The notes: generated by a model not told the origin, from the sequence alone. DNA of 64,000 nucleotides from Streptomyces sp. NBC_00258 (GCF_036182465.1 NZ_CP108081.1:6324001-6388000); one strand, 5' to 3'. Counted from the first letter of the stretch, positions 33,507 through 44,966 are shown. Translations and numbers: made by a program.

Positions 33507-34388
33507 ATGGAGCTCGGTCTCGTCGGCCTCGGCAAGATGGGCGGCAACATGCGCGAGCGCATTCGCCGCGCAGGCCACACCGTCATCGGATACGACCGCA
33601 ATCCGGACGTCGCCGATGTCCACAGCCTCGGAGAGCTTGTGGGCAAGCTCAAGGGTCCGCGTGTGGTGTGGGTGATGGTTCCGGCCGGTGCGGCGACCCA
33701 GTCGACGGTCGACGAGCTCGCCGAGCTCCTGGAGCCCGGTGACGTCGTCGTGGACGGCGGCAACTCGCGCTGGACGGACGACGAGAAGCACGCCGAGGAA
33801 CTGGCGGCCAAGGGCATCGGCTTCGTCGACTGCGGCGTCTCGGGCGGCGTCTGGGGCCTGCAGAACGGCTATGCGCTGATGTACGGCGGCGACGCCGAGA
33901 ACATCGCCAAGGTCCAGCCGGTCTTCGACGCCCTCAAGCCCGAGGGGGACGCCGGCATCGGCGCCGTCCACGCGGGCAAGGTGGGCGCGGGCCACTTCTC
34001 GAAGATGGTCCACAACGGCATCGAGTACGCGATGATGCAGGCCTACGCCGAGGGCTGGGAGCTCCTGGAGAAGGTCGACTCGGTCACCGACGTGCGCGAG
34101 GTCTTCCGCTCCTGGCAGGAGGGCACCGTCATCCGCTCCTGGCTGCTCGACCTCGCGGTCAACGCGCTGGACGAGGACGAGCACCTGGAGAAGCTGCGCG
34201 GCTACGCACAGGACTCCGGCGAGGGCCGGTGGACCGTGGAAGCCGCCATCGACCACGCGGTGCCGCTGCCCGCGATCACCGCGTCGCTGTTCGCGCGGTT
34301 CGCGTCCCGGCAGGACGACTCCCCGCAGATGAAGATGGTCGCGGCGCTGCGGAACCAGTTCGGCGGCCACGCGGTCGAGAAGAAGTGA
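33507..34388 (+). CDS. gnd: 6-phosphogluconate dehydrogenase, short NAD-type
   Basis: A 293-residue enzyme of the short decarboxylating class, oxidising 6-phosphogluconate to ribulose-5-phosphate. It has the N-terminal dinucleotide loop G-L-G-K-M-G-G-N-M, D-G-G-N-S, the substrate loop V-S-G-G-V-W-G-L-Q-N-G and the catalytic lysine region F-S-K-M-V-H-N-G-I-E-Y. ATG 33507 follows GAAGGAAC. It is inserted between dnaN and recF, an arrangement typical of actinomycetes, and links the pentose pathway with DNA precursor supply by position only. Confidence 0.95.
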   Translation: MELGLVGLGKMGGNMRERIRRAGHTVIGYDRNPDVADVHSLGELVGKLKGPRVVWVMVPAGAATQSTVDELAELLEPGDVVVDGGNSRWTDDEKHAEELAAKGIGFVDCGVSGGVWGLQNGYALMYGGDAENIAKVQPVFDALKPEGDAGIGAVHAGKVGAGHFSKMVHNGIEYAMMQAYAEGWELLEKVDSVTDVREVFRSWQEGTVIRSWLLDLAVNALDEDEHLEKLRGYAQDSGEGRWTVEAAIDHAVPLPAITASLFARFASRQDDSPQMKMVAALRNQFGGHAVEKK

Positions 34389-34436
34389 ACCCGCCGAAGT
34401 GAAGTCGAAGTGAATCGGTCGGGTAGCCGGAAGAAG

Positions 34437-34466
34437 TAGTCCACAGGTCCGCACCGCGGATCCACA
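34437..34466. promoter_or_regulatory. DnaA-box-like pair upstream of recF
   Basis: TAGTCCACA (34437-34445, one mismatch) and GGATCCACA (34458-34466, two mismatches), 27-56 bp before recF. They might let DnaA act on the recF-dciA transcript. Confidence 0.45.
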
Positions 34467-34492
34467 GCCCTGGGGGAGGTCGGCGAACGACC

Positions 34493-35617
34493 ATGCACGT
34501 CACGCATCTGTCGCTGGCCGACTTCCGCTCGTACGCCCGGGTCGAGGTGCCTCTCGACCCGGGCGTCACCGCGTTCGTGGGGCCCAACGGACAGGGCAAG
34601 ACCAATCTCGTCGAGGCGGTCGGCTATCTCGCCACCCTCGGCAGCCACCGCGTCTCGTCCGACGCGCCCCTTGTGCGGATGGGCGCCGACCGGGCGATCA
34701 TCCGGGCCAACGTCCGGCAGGGCGAGCGTCAGCAGCTCGTCGAGCTGGAGCTGAACCCCGGCAAGGCCAACCGCGCCCGCATCAACAGGTCCTCGCAGGT
34801 CAGACCGCGTGATGTCCTCGGCATCGTACGGACCGTGCTGTTCGCGCCCGAGGACCTCGCGCTGGTCAAGGGCGATCCGGGCGAGCGCCGGCGCTTCCTC
34901 GACGAGCTGATCACCGCGCGCTCCCCGCGCATGGCGGGCGTGCGCTCGGACTACGACCGCGTCCTGAGGCAGCGCAACACGCTCCTGAAGTCGGCCGCGC
35001 TCGCCCGGCGCCACGGCGGCCGCACGATGGACCTGTCCACGCTCGACGTCTGGGACCAGCACCTCGCGCGCGTGGGCGCCGAGCTGCTCGCCCAGCGTCT
35101 CGACCTGGTCGCCGCGATCCAGCCGCTGGCGGACAAGGCGTACGAGCAGCTGGCGCCGGGCGGCGGTCCCGTGGCACTGGAGTACAAGCCCTCCTCGCCC
35201 GAAATCACCGGCCACGCGCGCGAGGAGCTGTACGAGCAGCTGATGGCGGCGATGGTGGAGACGCGCAAGCCGGAGATCGAGCGGGGCGTCACCCTGGTCG
35301 GACCGCATCGGGACGAACTACTGCTCAAACTTGGCGAGCTGCCCGCGAAGGGATACGCGTCTCACGGCGAGTCCTGGTCGTACGCGCTGGCGCTGCGCCT
35401 GGCCTCGTACGACCTGTTGCGGGCCGAGGGCAACGAGCCGGTGCTGGTCCTCGACGACGTGTTCGCCGAGCTGGACACCCGTCGCCGCGAACGCCTCGCC
35501 GAGCTGGTCGCCCCGGGCGAACAGGTGCTGGTGACGGCCGCGGTCGACGACGACGTACCGGGCGTACTGACGGGGACGCGGTTCAACGTGTCCGGGGGCA
35601 CGGTGGAGCGCGTATGA
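34493..35617 (+). CDS. recF: DNA replication/repair protein RecF
   Basis: A 374-residue SMC-like ATPase that loads RecA at gaps in DNA. Walker A is G-P-N-G-Q-G-K-T-N, the signature motif follows in the middle, and Walker B is L-V-L-D-D-V-F-A-E-L-D near the C-terminus. The start M-H-V-T-H-L-S-L-A-D-F-R-S-Y is standard. The stop overlaps the next ATG (ATGA), so it is coupled to dciA. Confidence 0.97.
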   Translation: MHVTHLSLADFRSYARVEVPLDPGVTAFVGPNGQGKTNLVEAVGYLATLGSHRVSSDAPLVRMGADRAIIRANVRQGERQQLVELELNPGKANRARINRSSQVRPRDVLGIVRTVLFAPEDLALVKGDPGERRRFLDELITARSPRMAGVRSDYDRVLRQRNTLLKSAALARRHGGRTMDLSTLDVWDQHLARVGAELLAQRLDLVAAIQPLADKAYEQLAPGGGPVALEYKPSSPEITGHAREELYEQLMAAMVETRKPEIERGVTLVGPHRDELLLKLGELPAKGYASHGESWSYALALRLASYDLLRAEGNEPVLVLDDVFAELDTRRRERLAELVAPGEQVLVTAAVDDDVPGVLTGTRFNVSGGTVERV

Positions 35618-36159
35618 GCGAGAACGCACCGGAGCCGAAGCCCGAGCCGGCGAAGGCCCCCGAACCCTCCGGCGTCGACCTCGCGCGCGTGGCCCTGCGC
35701 GCCGCGAAGGAACAGGCACGCGCGCGTGGGGACGCGGCGCGGCAGAAGAAGCAGGCGCGGCGCGGCGGTCTGCGCTCGGGCGCGCATGCAGACGGGCGGG
35801 ACCCGATGGCGCTCGGCTCCGCCATCAACCGGCTCATCACCGAGCGCGGCTGGGAGACCCCGGCCGCCGTCGGCGGTGTCATGGGCCGCTGGCCGCAGAT
35901 CGTCGGCGACGACCTGGCCAACCACTGCGTACCGGAGAAGTACGACGAGGACGAGCGCGTGCTGATCGTGCGGTGCGACTCGACCGCCTGGGCGACCAAC
36001 CTGCGGCTGCTCGCTCCGCAGCTGGTCGCACGCCTGAACGAGGACCTCGGGCACGGCACGGTGAGGCTGATCAAGGTGCTCGGCCCCGGGGGTCCCGTCC
36101 AGCGTTTCGGCCCCTTGCGCGCGCCTGGCAGCACAGGCCCCGGTGACACCTACGGGTGA
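35614..36159 (+). CDS. dciA: DUF721/DciA family protein (probable helicase loader)
   Basis: A 181-residue protein of the DUF721 family, now known in several bacteria as DciA, which helps load the replicative helicase DnaB. The first about 60 residues are basic and disordered; the conserved domain has W-P-Q-I-V-G-D-D-L-A-N-H and V-R-C-D-S-T-A-W-A-T-N-L-R-L-L. It overlaps recF by 4 bp. The DciA role is inferred from family and position. Confidence 0.85.
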   Translation: MSENAPEPKPEPAKAPEPSGVDLARVALRAAKEQARARGDAARQKKQARRGGLRSGAHADGRDPMALGSAINRLITERGWETPAAVGGVMGRWPQIVGDDLANHCVPEKYDEDERVLIVRCDSTAWATNLRLLAPQLVARLNEDLGHGTVRLIKVLGPGGPVQRFGPLRAPGSTGPGDTYG

Positions 36160-36469
36160 GCCAGACCGGACGGTATGCCGTTCGTAGCGGGGGGTTGACA
36201 CCTCGAAGCGCTGAGTGGCGCTCTGCGCCTCTTTGGGCCCGGGTCCGCATATGGGGAGTCGGTGGAGACCGGTTCAGGGCGGCACATGCGGACTCAGGTA
36301 CCGGCAAACCCCCATCACTGTCGGCGCTACCGGTAGACTGGAGGCTAATCCCGCCCCACTTGTGGGACGCACCGAGCAACGCTGACTAAGGCTTACCAAC
36401 GCAACACGCCGCAGCCGCTCCGGCCACCCGCCGGGAGCTTGGCTTGTGCTGTGCCAGAAAGGGCGCTTC
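36160..36469. promoter_or_regulatory. gyrB upstream region
   Basis: 310 bp before gyrB. A consensus-like TTGACA is seen at 36195-36200 but no -10 is found at normal spacing; a TAGACT at about 36332 could be a -10. gyrB promoters in streptomycetes respond to supercoiling; nothing here proves it. Confidence 0.45.
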
Positions 36470-38530
36470 GTGGCCGATTCCGGCAACCCCAACGAGAACA
36501 TCCCGTCCACCGACGCCGGCGTCGACGGCGAGGCCAAAACCTCGAACGGCGAGGTCACCGCCTCGTACGACGCCAGCGCCATCACCGTCCTCGAGGGTCT
36601 GGACGCGGTCCGCAAGCGACCCGGCATGTACATCGGCTCGACCGGTGAGCGTGGTCTTCATCACCTTGTGTACGAGGTGGTCGACAACTCCGTCGACGAG
36701 GCGCTGGCCGGGCACGCCGACACGATCGCGGTCACGATCCTCCCCGACGGCGGCGTCCGCGTCGTCGACAACGGCCGCGGCATCCCGGTGGGCATCGTCG
36801 CCTCCGAGGGAAAGCCCGCCGTCGAGGTAGTGCTGACCGTGCTGCACGCGGGCGGCAAGTTCGGCGGCGGCGGCTACGCGGTCTCCGGCGGTCTGCACGG
36901 CGTGGGCGTCTCCGTCGTGAACGCGCTGTCCACCAAGGTGGCCGTCGAGATCAGGACCGACGGACACCGCTGGACGCAGGACTACAAGCTGGGCGTGCCG
37001 ACGGCTCCGCTGGCCCAGCACGAGGCCATCGACGAGACCGGCACGTCGGTCACCTTCTGGGCCGACGGGGACATCTTCGAGACCACGGACTACTCCTTCG
37101 AGACGCTCTCGCGGCGCTTCCAGGAGATGGCGTTCCTCAACAAGGGTTTGACGATCAAACTCACTGATGAGCGCGACTCGGCGAAGGCCACGGTGGGCGC
37201 CGACGAGGCGGGGGCGGACGAGCCCGAAGAGGTCAAGACCGTCACGTACCACTACGAAGGCGGCATCGTCGACTTCGTGACGTACCTCAACTCCCGCAAG
37301 GGCGAGGTCGTCCACCCCACCGTGATCGACATCGAGGCCGAGGACAAGGAGCGCATGCTCTCCCTCGAGGTCGCGATGCAGTGGAACGGCGGATACAGCG
37401 AGGGTGTGTACTCCTTCGCCAACACCATCCACACCCACGAGGGCGGTACGCACGAGGAGGGCTTCCGTGCGGCGCTCACCGGTCTCATCAACCGGTACGC
37501 GCGCGACAAGAAGCTGCTGCGCGAGAAGGACGACAACCTCACGGGCGACGACATCCGCGAGGGTCTGACGGCGATCATCTCGATCAAGCTGGGCGAGCCG
37601 CAGTTCGAGGGCCAGACCAAGACCAAGCTGGGCAACACCGAGGCGAAGACCTTCGTCCAGAAGGTCGTCCACGAACACATCAGCGACTGGCTGGACCGCA
37701 ACCCGAACGAGGCCGCGGACATCATCCGCAAGTCCATCCAGGCGGCCACCGCGCGCGTGGCGGCCCGCAAGGCCCGTGACCTCACCCGTCGCAAGGGGCT
37801 CCTGGAGACGGCGTCCCTGCCGGGCAAGCTGAGCGACTGCCAGTCGAACGACCCCACCAAGTGCGAGATCTTCATCGTCGAGGGTGACTCCGCCGGCGGC
37901 TCGGCCAAGTCCGGCCGGAACCCGGAGTACCAGGCGATCCTCCCGATCCGAGGAAAGATCCTCAACGTCGAGAAGGCGCGGATCGACAAGATCCTGCAGA
38001 ACCAGGAGATCCAGGCACTGATCTCCGCGTTCGGCACCGGGGTCCACGAGGACTTCGACATCGCGAAGCTCCGCTATCACAAGATCATCCTGATGGCGGA
38101 TGCCGACGTCGACGGACAGCACATCAACACGCTGCTGCTGACCTTCCTGTTCCGCTTCATGCGGCCGCTGGTCGAGGCCGGCCACGTGTTCCTGTCGCGT
38201 CCGCCGCTCTACAAGATCAAGTGGGGCCGGGACGACTTCGAGTACGCGTACTCGGACCGTGAGCGCGACGCCCTGATCGAGCTCGGCCGCCAGTCGGGCA
38301 AGCGGGTCAGGGAAGACTCGATCCAGCGCTTCAAGGGTCTCGGTGAGATGAACGCCGAGGAACTGCGCATCACGACGATGGACCAGGAGCACCGTGTCCT
38401 CGGTCAGGTCACGCTCGACGACGCCGCCCAGGCCGACGACCTGTTCTCGGTCCTGATGGGCGAGGACGTCGAGGCACGCCGCGCGTTCATCCAGCGCAAC
38501 GCCAAGGACGTCCGCTTCCTCGACATCTGA
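36470..38530 (+). CDS. gyrB: DNA gyrase subunit B
   Basis: A 686-residue ATPase subunit of gyrase. The GHKL ATP site has E-V-V-D-N-S-V-D-E-A, the G-G-L-H-G-V-G loop and the lysine-containing switch. The TOPRIM domain has E-G-D-S-A-G-G-S-A-K and, later, D-A-D-V-D-G, which bind the catalytic metals. GTG 36470 has AAAGGG upstream and gives the usual Streptomyces length of 686; an in-frame start 24 bp earlier is not conserved. gyrA follows after 42 bp, and gyrase removes positive supercoils ahead of forks from the nearby origin. Confidence 0.98.
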   Translation: MADSGNPNENIPSTDAGVDGEAKTSNGEVTASYDASAITVLEGLDAVRKRPGMYIGSTGERGLHHLVYEVVDNSVDEALAGHADTIAVTILPDGGVRVVDNGRGIPVGIVASEGKPAVEVVLTVLHAGGKFGGGGYAVSGGLHGVGVSVVNALSTKVAVEIRTDGHRWTQDYKLGVPTAPLAQHEAIDETGTSVTFWADGDIFETTDYSFETLSRRFQEMAFLNKGLTIKLTDERDSAKATVGADEAGADEPEEVKTVTYHYEGGIVDFVTYLNSRKGEVVHPTVIDIEAEDKERMLSLEVAMQWNGGYSEGVYSFANTIHTHEGGTHEEGFRAALTGLINRYARDKKLLREKDDNLTGDDIREGLTAIISIKLGEPQFEGQTKTKLGNTEAKTFVQKVVHEHISDWLDRNPNEAADIIRKSIQAATARVAARKARDLTRRKGLLETASLPGKLSDCQSNDPTKCEIFIVEGDSAGGSAKSGRNPEYQAILPIRGKILNVEKARIDKILQNQEIQALISAFGTGVHEDFDIAKLRYHKIILMADADVDGQHINTLLLTFLFRFMRPLVEAGHVFLSRPPLYKIKWGRDDFEYAYSDRERDALIELGRQSGKRVREDSIQRFKGLGEMNAEELRITTMDQEHRVLGQVTLDDAAQADDLFSVLMGEDVEARRAFIQRNAKDVRFLDI

Positions 38531-38572
38531 GTCGGTCTCAGCTGACCGCACCAGAAAGGATCTTCACCAGCA

Positions 38573-41173
<2,601 letters not shown>

Positions 41174-41191
41174 CGCGAGGAGTGAGTCATC

Positions 41192-41989
41192 GTGAGCGGA
41201 GCCACGGGCGCCGGTTCTACCGGTACGGAAAAGGACGGCGGCCGTGGCCCCGCCACGGAGGCGACTGACTCCCATGACTCTCATGGATCCCAGGGGGGAA
41301 CTGTGACGGACACCAGAGGCCCGCAGACGCCGCAGTACGCGGCGGGCGCGGCCCCAGGCTCGCCGGTGCCTCCGGGCCCGGCGCCTTCTCCGGGGCCGGG
41401 ACCAGCCCCGGGCCAGGCGGCTCCGGTGGGGCACACGCCTCCCGGGGGCCAGCCTGCTCCCGTGGGCGCGGCACCGCCGCCTCCGGGATCGCCGCTGCCG
41501 GGGGAACGGCAGCCGCAGCAGACCTCTCAGCCGTACCACCCGCCGCAGGCCTACCCGGCACAGCAGGCGGCCACCAGCGCTGTCCGCAGGCCGCGTACCG
41601 GGGCCCGTACGACTCCGCGCACGCGCAAGGCGCGTCTGCGGGTGGCCAAGGCCGACCCGTGGTCGGTGATGAAGGTCAGCTTCCTGCTCTCCATCGCGCT
41701 CGGCATCTGCACGATCGTCGCGGCCGCGGTGCTGTGGATGGTCATGGACGCCATGGGCGTCTTCTCCACGGTGGGCGGCACGATCTCCGAGGCCACCGGC
41801 TCGAACGAGTCCAACGGCTTCGACCTGCAGTCCTTCCTGTCGCTGCCGCGTGTGCTCATCTTCACGTCGATCATCGCGGTCATCGACGTCGTTCTCGCCA
41901 CCGCGCTCGCCACCCTCGGCGCGTTCATCTACAACCTCTCCGCGGGCTTCGTCGGCGGCATCGAGCTGACCCTCGCCGAGGACGAGTAA
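41192..41989 (+). CDS. DUF3566 membrane protein
   Basis: A 265-residue protein. The N-terminal about 140 residues are Pro/Gly/Gln-rich and cytoplasmic; the DUF3566 domain (about 150-260) has two membrane helices (F-L-L-S-I-A-L-G-I-C-T-I-V and L-I-F-T-S-I-I-A-V-I-D-V-V). It follows gyrA by 18 bp with GAGGAG before its GTG, so it is probably cotranscribed with gyrase. The function is unknown; the gene is widely conserved after gyrA in actinobacteria. Confidence 0.88.
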   Translation: MSGATGAGSTGTEKDGGRGPATEATDSHDSHGSQGGTVTDTRGPQTPQYAAGAAPGSPVPPGPAPSPGPGPAPGQAAPVGHTPPGGQPAPVGAAPPPPGSPLPGERQPQQTSQPYHPPQAYPAQQAATSAVRRPRTGARTTPRTRKARLRVAKADPWSVMKVSFLLSIALGICTIVAAAVLWMVMDAMGVFSTVGGTISEATGSNESNGFDLQSFLSLPRVLIFTSIIAVIDVVLATALATLGAFIYNLSAGFVGGIELTLAEDE

Positions 41990-42016
41990 AACGTTGTCGT
42001 AACCGCTTCCTGCTTG

Positions 42017-42043
42017 GAGCGCATCCCTGTCGGGGGTGCGCTC
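42017..42043 (+). terminator. Hairpin after the DUF3566 gene
   Basis: A stem of 7 or more bp (GAGCGCA and TGCGCTC) with a short GC-rich top, 27 bp after the stop. Its right arm is also the start of the 23-bp tandem repeat. Confidence 0.55.
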
Positions 42044-42105
42044 TCACGCTGTTCGGGAGCGCGCTCCGAGGCTGTTCGGGGATGCGCTCTGAGGCTGTCC
42101 GGGCA
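42037..42105. repeat. 23-bp imperfect tandem repeat, three copies
   Basis: Three consecutive 23-bp units (42037-42059, 42060-42082, 42083-42105) share the pattern YGCGCTC-YSASGCTGTYCGGG. They lie between the DUF3566 gene and the tRNA-Ile promoter. No known function. Confidence 0.75.
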
Positions 42106-42132
42106 GGCTGGAGCGGGGCTCGGATACCGATT

Positions 42133-42161
42133 TTGGGACTGACCCCGTCGTGCGCTAATCT
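42133..42161 (+). promoter_or_regulatory. tRNA-Ile promoter
   Basis: TTGGGA (42133-42138) and TAATCT (42156-42161) are separated by 17 bp, about 41 bp before the mature tRNA. Confidence 0.65.
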
Positions 42162-42201
42162 TCAGAGGTCAGCGCGCGGGACATACACCGCAGAGCGCGG
42201 C

Positions 42202-42275
42202 GGGGCTATAGCTCAGTTGGTTAGAGCGCATCCCTGATAAGGATGAGGCCACAGGTTCAAATCCTGTTAGCCCCA
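42202..42275 (+). tRNA. tRNA-Ile (anticodon GAU)
   Basis: A 74-nt cloverleaf: acceptor GGGGCTA/TAGCCCC, D arm GCTC/GAGC, anticodon arm CATCC-CTGATAA-GGATG with anticodon GAT, and T arm ACAGG/CCTGT with TTCAAAT. The 3'-CCA is not encoded. Confidence 0.97.
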
Positions 42276-42282
42276 CACTGCG

Positions 42283-42314
42283 AAGACCCCCAACCAGTCC
42301 TGGTTGGGGGTCTT
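42283..42314 (+). terminator. Terminator after tRNA-Ile
   Basis: Perfect 14-bp stem AAGACCCCCAACCA with a 4-nt loop, followed by TTGT. Confidence 0.9.
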
Positions 42315-42461
42315 GTCGTGTGCCCGGTGTGTACGCAAGTTCGCCCCGGACGCGAGGTGTGTGAGAGGTAGAGGTAATCGGGGGGACGTAAAACGAGGTC
42401 TACGTAGAGACCGAATTACGTGAAGAGGGTCTACGTAGGGGCCTGTTCGTCGGCGCTCGGG

Positions 42462-42508
42462 CCTACGTCCGGCCGGTGCTCGGCTCCCGGCCTACGTCCG
42501 GTCGGTGC
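42462..42508. repeat. Direct repeat CCTACGTCCGGYCGGTGC
   Basis: Two 18-bp copies (42462-42479 and 42491-42508, one difference), 29 bp apart. The second covers the end of the small secreted-protein gene. A 10-bp palindrome TCTACGTAGA lies nearby (42399-42408), with a related TCTACGTAGG further on. Confidence 0.6.
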
Positions 42509-42833
42509 AGGGAGCGGTGGAGTCCGCCGCGGGCTCCTCCTCGTCGGAGGTCTCGTCCGTGTCCGCCGGCGCGCGATGGCGGCAGCTCGGCGAGGAGCCG
42601 TGGGCCTCGGCACGGATGCGTTGCTTCATGGTGGGGGGCAGGGAGCGGGCGTATGCCCACGCCCAGGCGGCCGTCGTCGGGAGCGTCACGGTCGCGGTGC
42701 TGTTGCGCGGGTTCGCCGGCTGCTGTACCGGTGTGGCCGCGCCGGCCGTCGTGACGAGTCCGAGCGTCGTGCACAGTGCGATGAAGGCGGTGATGACCGC
42801 GGTCCACAGCTTCATGACCCTGATCTTGGCCAT
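42492..42833 (-). CDS. Small secreted protein (DUF6344-like)
   Basis: A 113-residue protein with a clear Sec signal peptide (K-I-R-V-M-K-L-W-T-A-V-I-T-A-F-I-A, cleavage near T-A-G-A-A) and a mature part with T-A-A-W-A-W-A-Y-A-R-S-L-P-P-T-M-K-Q-R-I-R-A-E-A-H-G-S. Two cysteines are present in the mature part. It resembles short Streptomyces proteins called DUF6344 from memory; the function is unknown. ATG 42833 follows GAGG. Confidence 0.7.
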   Translation of the reverse strand: MAKIRVMKLWTAVITAFIALCTTLGLVTTAGAATPVQQPANPRNSTATVTLPTTAAWAWAYARSLPPTMKQRIRAEAHGSSPSCRHRAPADTDETSDEEEPAADSTAPCTDRT

Positions 42834-43159
42834 GGCCCCTCACTTTCGGGTTGGGCGATTTGCGTACTTTCCTCATGATGTGTATGGCGGCCGTGAAGTG
42901 GTGGACCTGCGCTCGTGGCGCGTCGATCTTCAGATGAACACCACCCGTATGGACCCAAGAAGCGAGAAAAGCGATGAAGAGCGGCAAAAGTCACAGTTTG
43001 TGGTGACGGCTCACGTTCCGAAGGGAGCGCTGTCGTCCGGTTCTACTGCTGTGCGCCGTGCGGGAGTTGGCGGCCGACGCAGGTCACCGTTGGGTATCGG
43101 CCGGTGTGTATAGTCGGGCGCCAGAAGTCCCCTACGCCAAGGAAAGACGAGGTCGCGCG
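42834..43159. promoter_or_regulatory. Gap between small secreted protein and DLW-39 genes
   Basis: 326 bp between divergent small genes. A -10-like TATAGT is seen at 43109-43114, 46 bp before the DLW-39 start, without a good -35. No other structure is evident. Confidence 0.4.
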
Positions 43160-43288
43160 GTGAAGAAGCTTCTCCTGGTCGCACTGGCCGCCATCGGCGG
43201 GCTCCTCGTGTACCGCCAGATCCAGGCGGATCGCGCCGAGCAGGATCTGTGGACGGAGGCGACCGACTCCGTGCCCACGGGTTCGTGA
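43160..43288 (+). CDS. DLW-39 family miniprotein
   Basis: A 42-residue protein from GTG 43160, with GAGG 7 nt upstream. It has one membrane segment (K-K-L-L-L-V-A-L-A-A-I-G-G-L-L-V-Y) and the tail A-E-Q-D-L-W-T-E-A-T-D that names this family. DLW-39 proteins are conserved in Streptomyces and have no known function. Insertion in the cytoplasmic membrane is likely. Confidence 0.8.
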   Translation: MKKLLLVALAAIGGLLVYRQIQADRAEQDLWTEATDSVPTGS

Positions 43289-43312
43289 GTATCGACGACA
43301 GTCTCAGTACAG

Positions 43313-43340
43313 ACCCCGGCCGCCTCGCGGTCGGGGTTTT
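43313..43340 (+). terminator. Terminator after the DLW-39 gene
   Basis: An 11-bp stem (ACCCCGGCCGC with one G-T pair) and a short loop, followed by TTTT. Confidence 0.85.
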
Positions 43341-43544
43341 GTGTTGCCGGGGGCAGGGCCGGGACAGAGCGTCGTGGACGTCACAGGAAGCGCTTGCGTG
43401 GCCGAACGAGGGGTGGCGCGGCGGCCGGAGGGGCAGGATGGTCGAGGCTTCGTGGGCATCCGGGACGGCGTCGGGACGCGCCGACACAGGTCCGCGGACG
43501 CCCGGTGAATGACGATCCGGTGCTACGGCGAGGGGTGGCGCGTG

Positions 43545-44966
43545 ATGGGGCGGCGCACGGGACGGTGGCGCGGCCGTACGGTCCTGGCCGGGGCGGCGGC
43601 GCTGTTCTCGGCCATGGCCTCGGCGGGACAGGCGACGGCGGCCGGCACTCCCCCTCCTTACCGCTTCGCCGCCGGCGCCGAGCAGATCGAAGGCGCGACG
43701 ACGGCCACGGATGCCGTACGGCTGACACCCGGCAGGAGCTACCGAAGCTCCGTACGCGACCAGGGGAAGCTCTACTACCGGCTGCGGCTCGACGCCGTGT
43801 CCAGCGCCTATGTGTCGGTCACCGCCGTCCCCAAGGCAGGAACCAAGGTCGTCTACTCGGACGGCATCAAGGTGTCCCTGCAGGACCCCAACGGCAACAA
43901 GTGCTTCTCCGGGGATGCCGGGGCCGCCCGGTTCGGGCCCACCGAGAGCCCGCGGCCGATCACCGCCTGGGCATCGCGCAGGGCCGGCCCCGGCGCGTAC
44001 ACCTGCAAGAGCGCGGGGACGTACTCCGTGCTCCTCGAGCGCATCGGCGGTGCCGGGTCCTCGCCGGACGACTGGGAGCTGGAGCTTCGGTACGTGTCGG
44101 AGCCCGCGCTGAAGAAGGCCGCTTCGACGACCGCTCCCGAGGTGTGGGACTCCGCCTCCCCGCAAGCGCTCGACGGCCTCGCCAGGACGCGTAGGGGCGG
44201 TACGAGCTTCAACGAGGCGCGTTCCCTGGGCCAGGGCGTCTGGAAGGACGACATCCAGGCCGGGCAGACGCTCTTCTACCGCGTTCCCGTCGACTGGGGG
44301 CAACAGTTCTACGCCACCGCCGAACTGGGCCCAGCGAGCGGCGACGGGTTCCTGGGCAACGCCCTCGACCTGTCGCTCTACAACCCGGTGCGCGCCTTCG
44401 TGGACGACGCGGGCACCGGATACGACGGCAAGGCGAAGTCGGCCACGTTGGAGCCGCTGCCCCCGGTCGCCTACGAGAACCGGTACGACGTCGACGACCA
44501 GGTGAGCGGAATGCGGTTCGCGGGCTGGTACTACCTGGCCGTGCACCTCGGAGCGGAGATGGCCGGCAAGTTCGGCGACGGGCCGTTCGACCTGACCCTG
44601 CGTGTGCGGGTGAGCGGTACGGCCGGGGCGCCGGCGGTGTACGACGGAACCGCCGCGCCGCCCGACGTGTTCGACGTGACCGCGGGGGACCAGGCCGCGG
44701 CATCGAACGGCGCCGCGGCGACCGGCGGCGACGGGGGACCGGACGGGAACACCGCGATGAAGGCGGTGGCCGTGGGCGGGATCGGTGCGGGGACCGTGCT
44801 GGTGCTGGGGCTCGCCGTGTGGACCGTGGTCGCACGGAGGCGGGCGGCGGCAGCCGGGTCGGGGGTGCCCGGAGGCGGAGGGCCGGGAGCGGGGACAGCG
44901 CCTGTGCCGTCTGCCGGGGGTCCGGACGCGCGGTCGCGGGAGTACGGGCCTCCGCGAGCCTGGTAG
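43545..44966 (+). CDS. Secreted membrane-anchored protein of unknown function
   Basis: A 473-residue protein. A signal peptide (R-W-R-G-R-T-V-L-A-G-A-A-A-L-F-S-A) precedes a large beta-type extracytoplasmic region with two similar parts: each has a Y-Y/F-Y-R-L/V pattern of the kind seen in secretion-associated beta-sandwich domains (G-K-L-Y-Y-R-L-R-L and Q-T-L-F-Y-R-V-P-V). A single C-terminal helix (about 415-435) is followed by a Gly/Ala/Pro cytoplasmic tail. ATG 43545 has GAGGGG 10 nt upstream; an earlier in-frame ATG at 43509 is possible. It is convergent with the kinase gene. The function is unknown. Confidence 0.7.
   Translation: MGRRTGRWRGRTVLAGAAALFSAMASAGQATAAGTPPPYRFAAGAEQIEGATTATDAVRLTPGRSYRSSVRDQGKLYYRLRLDAVSSAYVSVTAVPKAGTKVVYSDGIKVSLQDPNGNKCFSGDAGAARFGPTESPRPITAWASRRAGPGAYTCKSAGTYSVLLERIGGAGSSPDDWELELRYVSEPALKKAASTTAPEVWDSASPQALDGLARTRRGGTSFNEARSLGQGVWKDDIQAGQTLFYRVPVDWGQQFYATAELGPASGDGFLGNALDLSLYNPVRAFVDDAGTGYDGKAKSATLEPLPPVAYENRYDVDDQVSGMRFAGWYYLAVHLGAEMAGKFGDGPFDLTLRVRVSGTAGAPAVYDGTAAPPDVFDVTAGDQAAASNGAAATGGDGGPDGNTAMKAVAVGGIGAGTVLVLGLAVWTVVARRRAAAAGSGVPGGGGPGAGTAPVPSAGGPDARSREYGPPRAW

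Noticed and set aside
36195..36200. TTGACA upstream of gyrB as a complete promoter
   Set aside because: No -10 hexamer occurs at 16-19 bp spacing, so only the -35-like word is noted.
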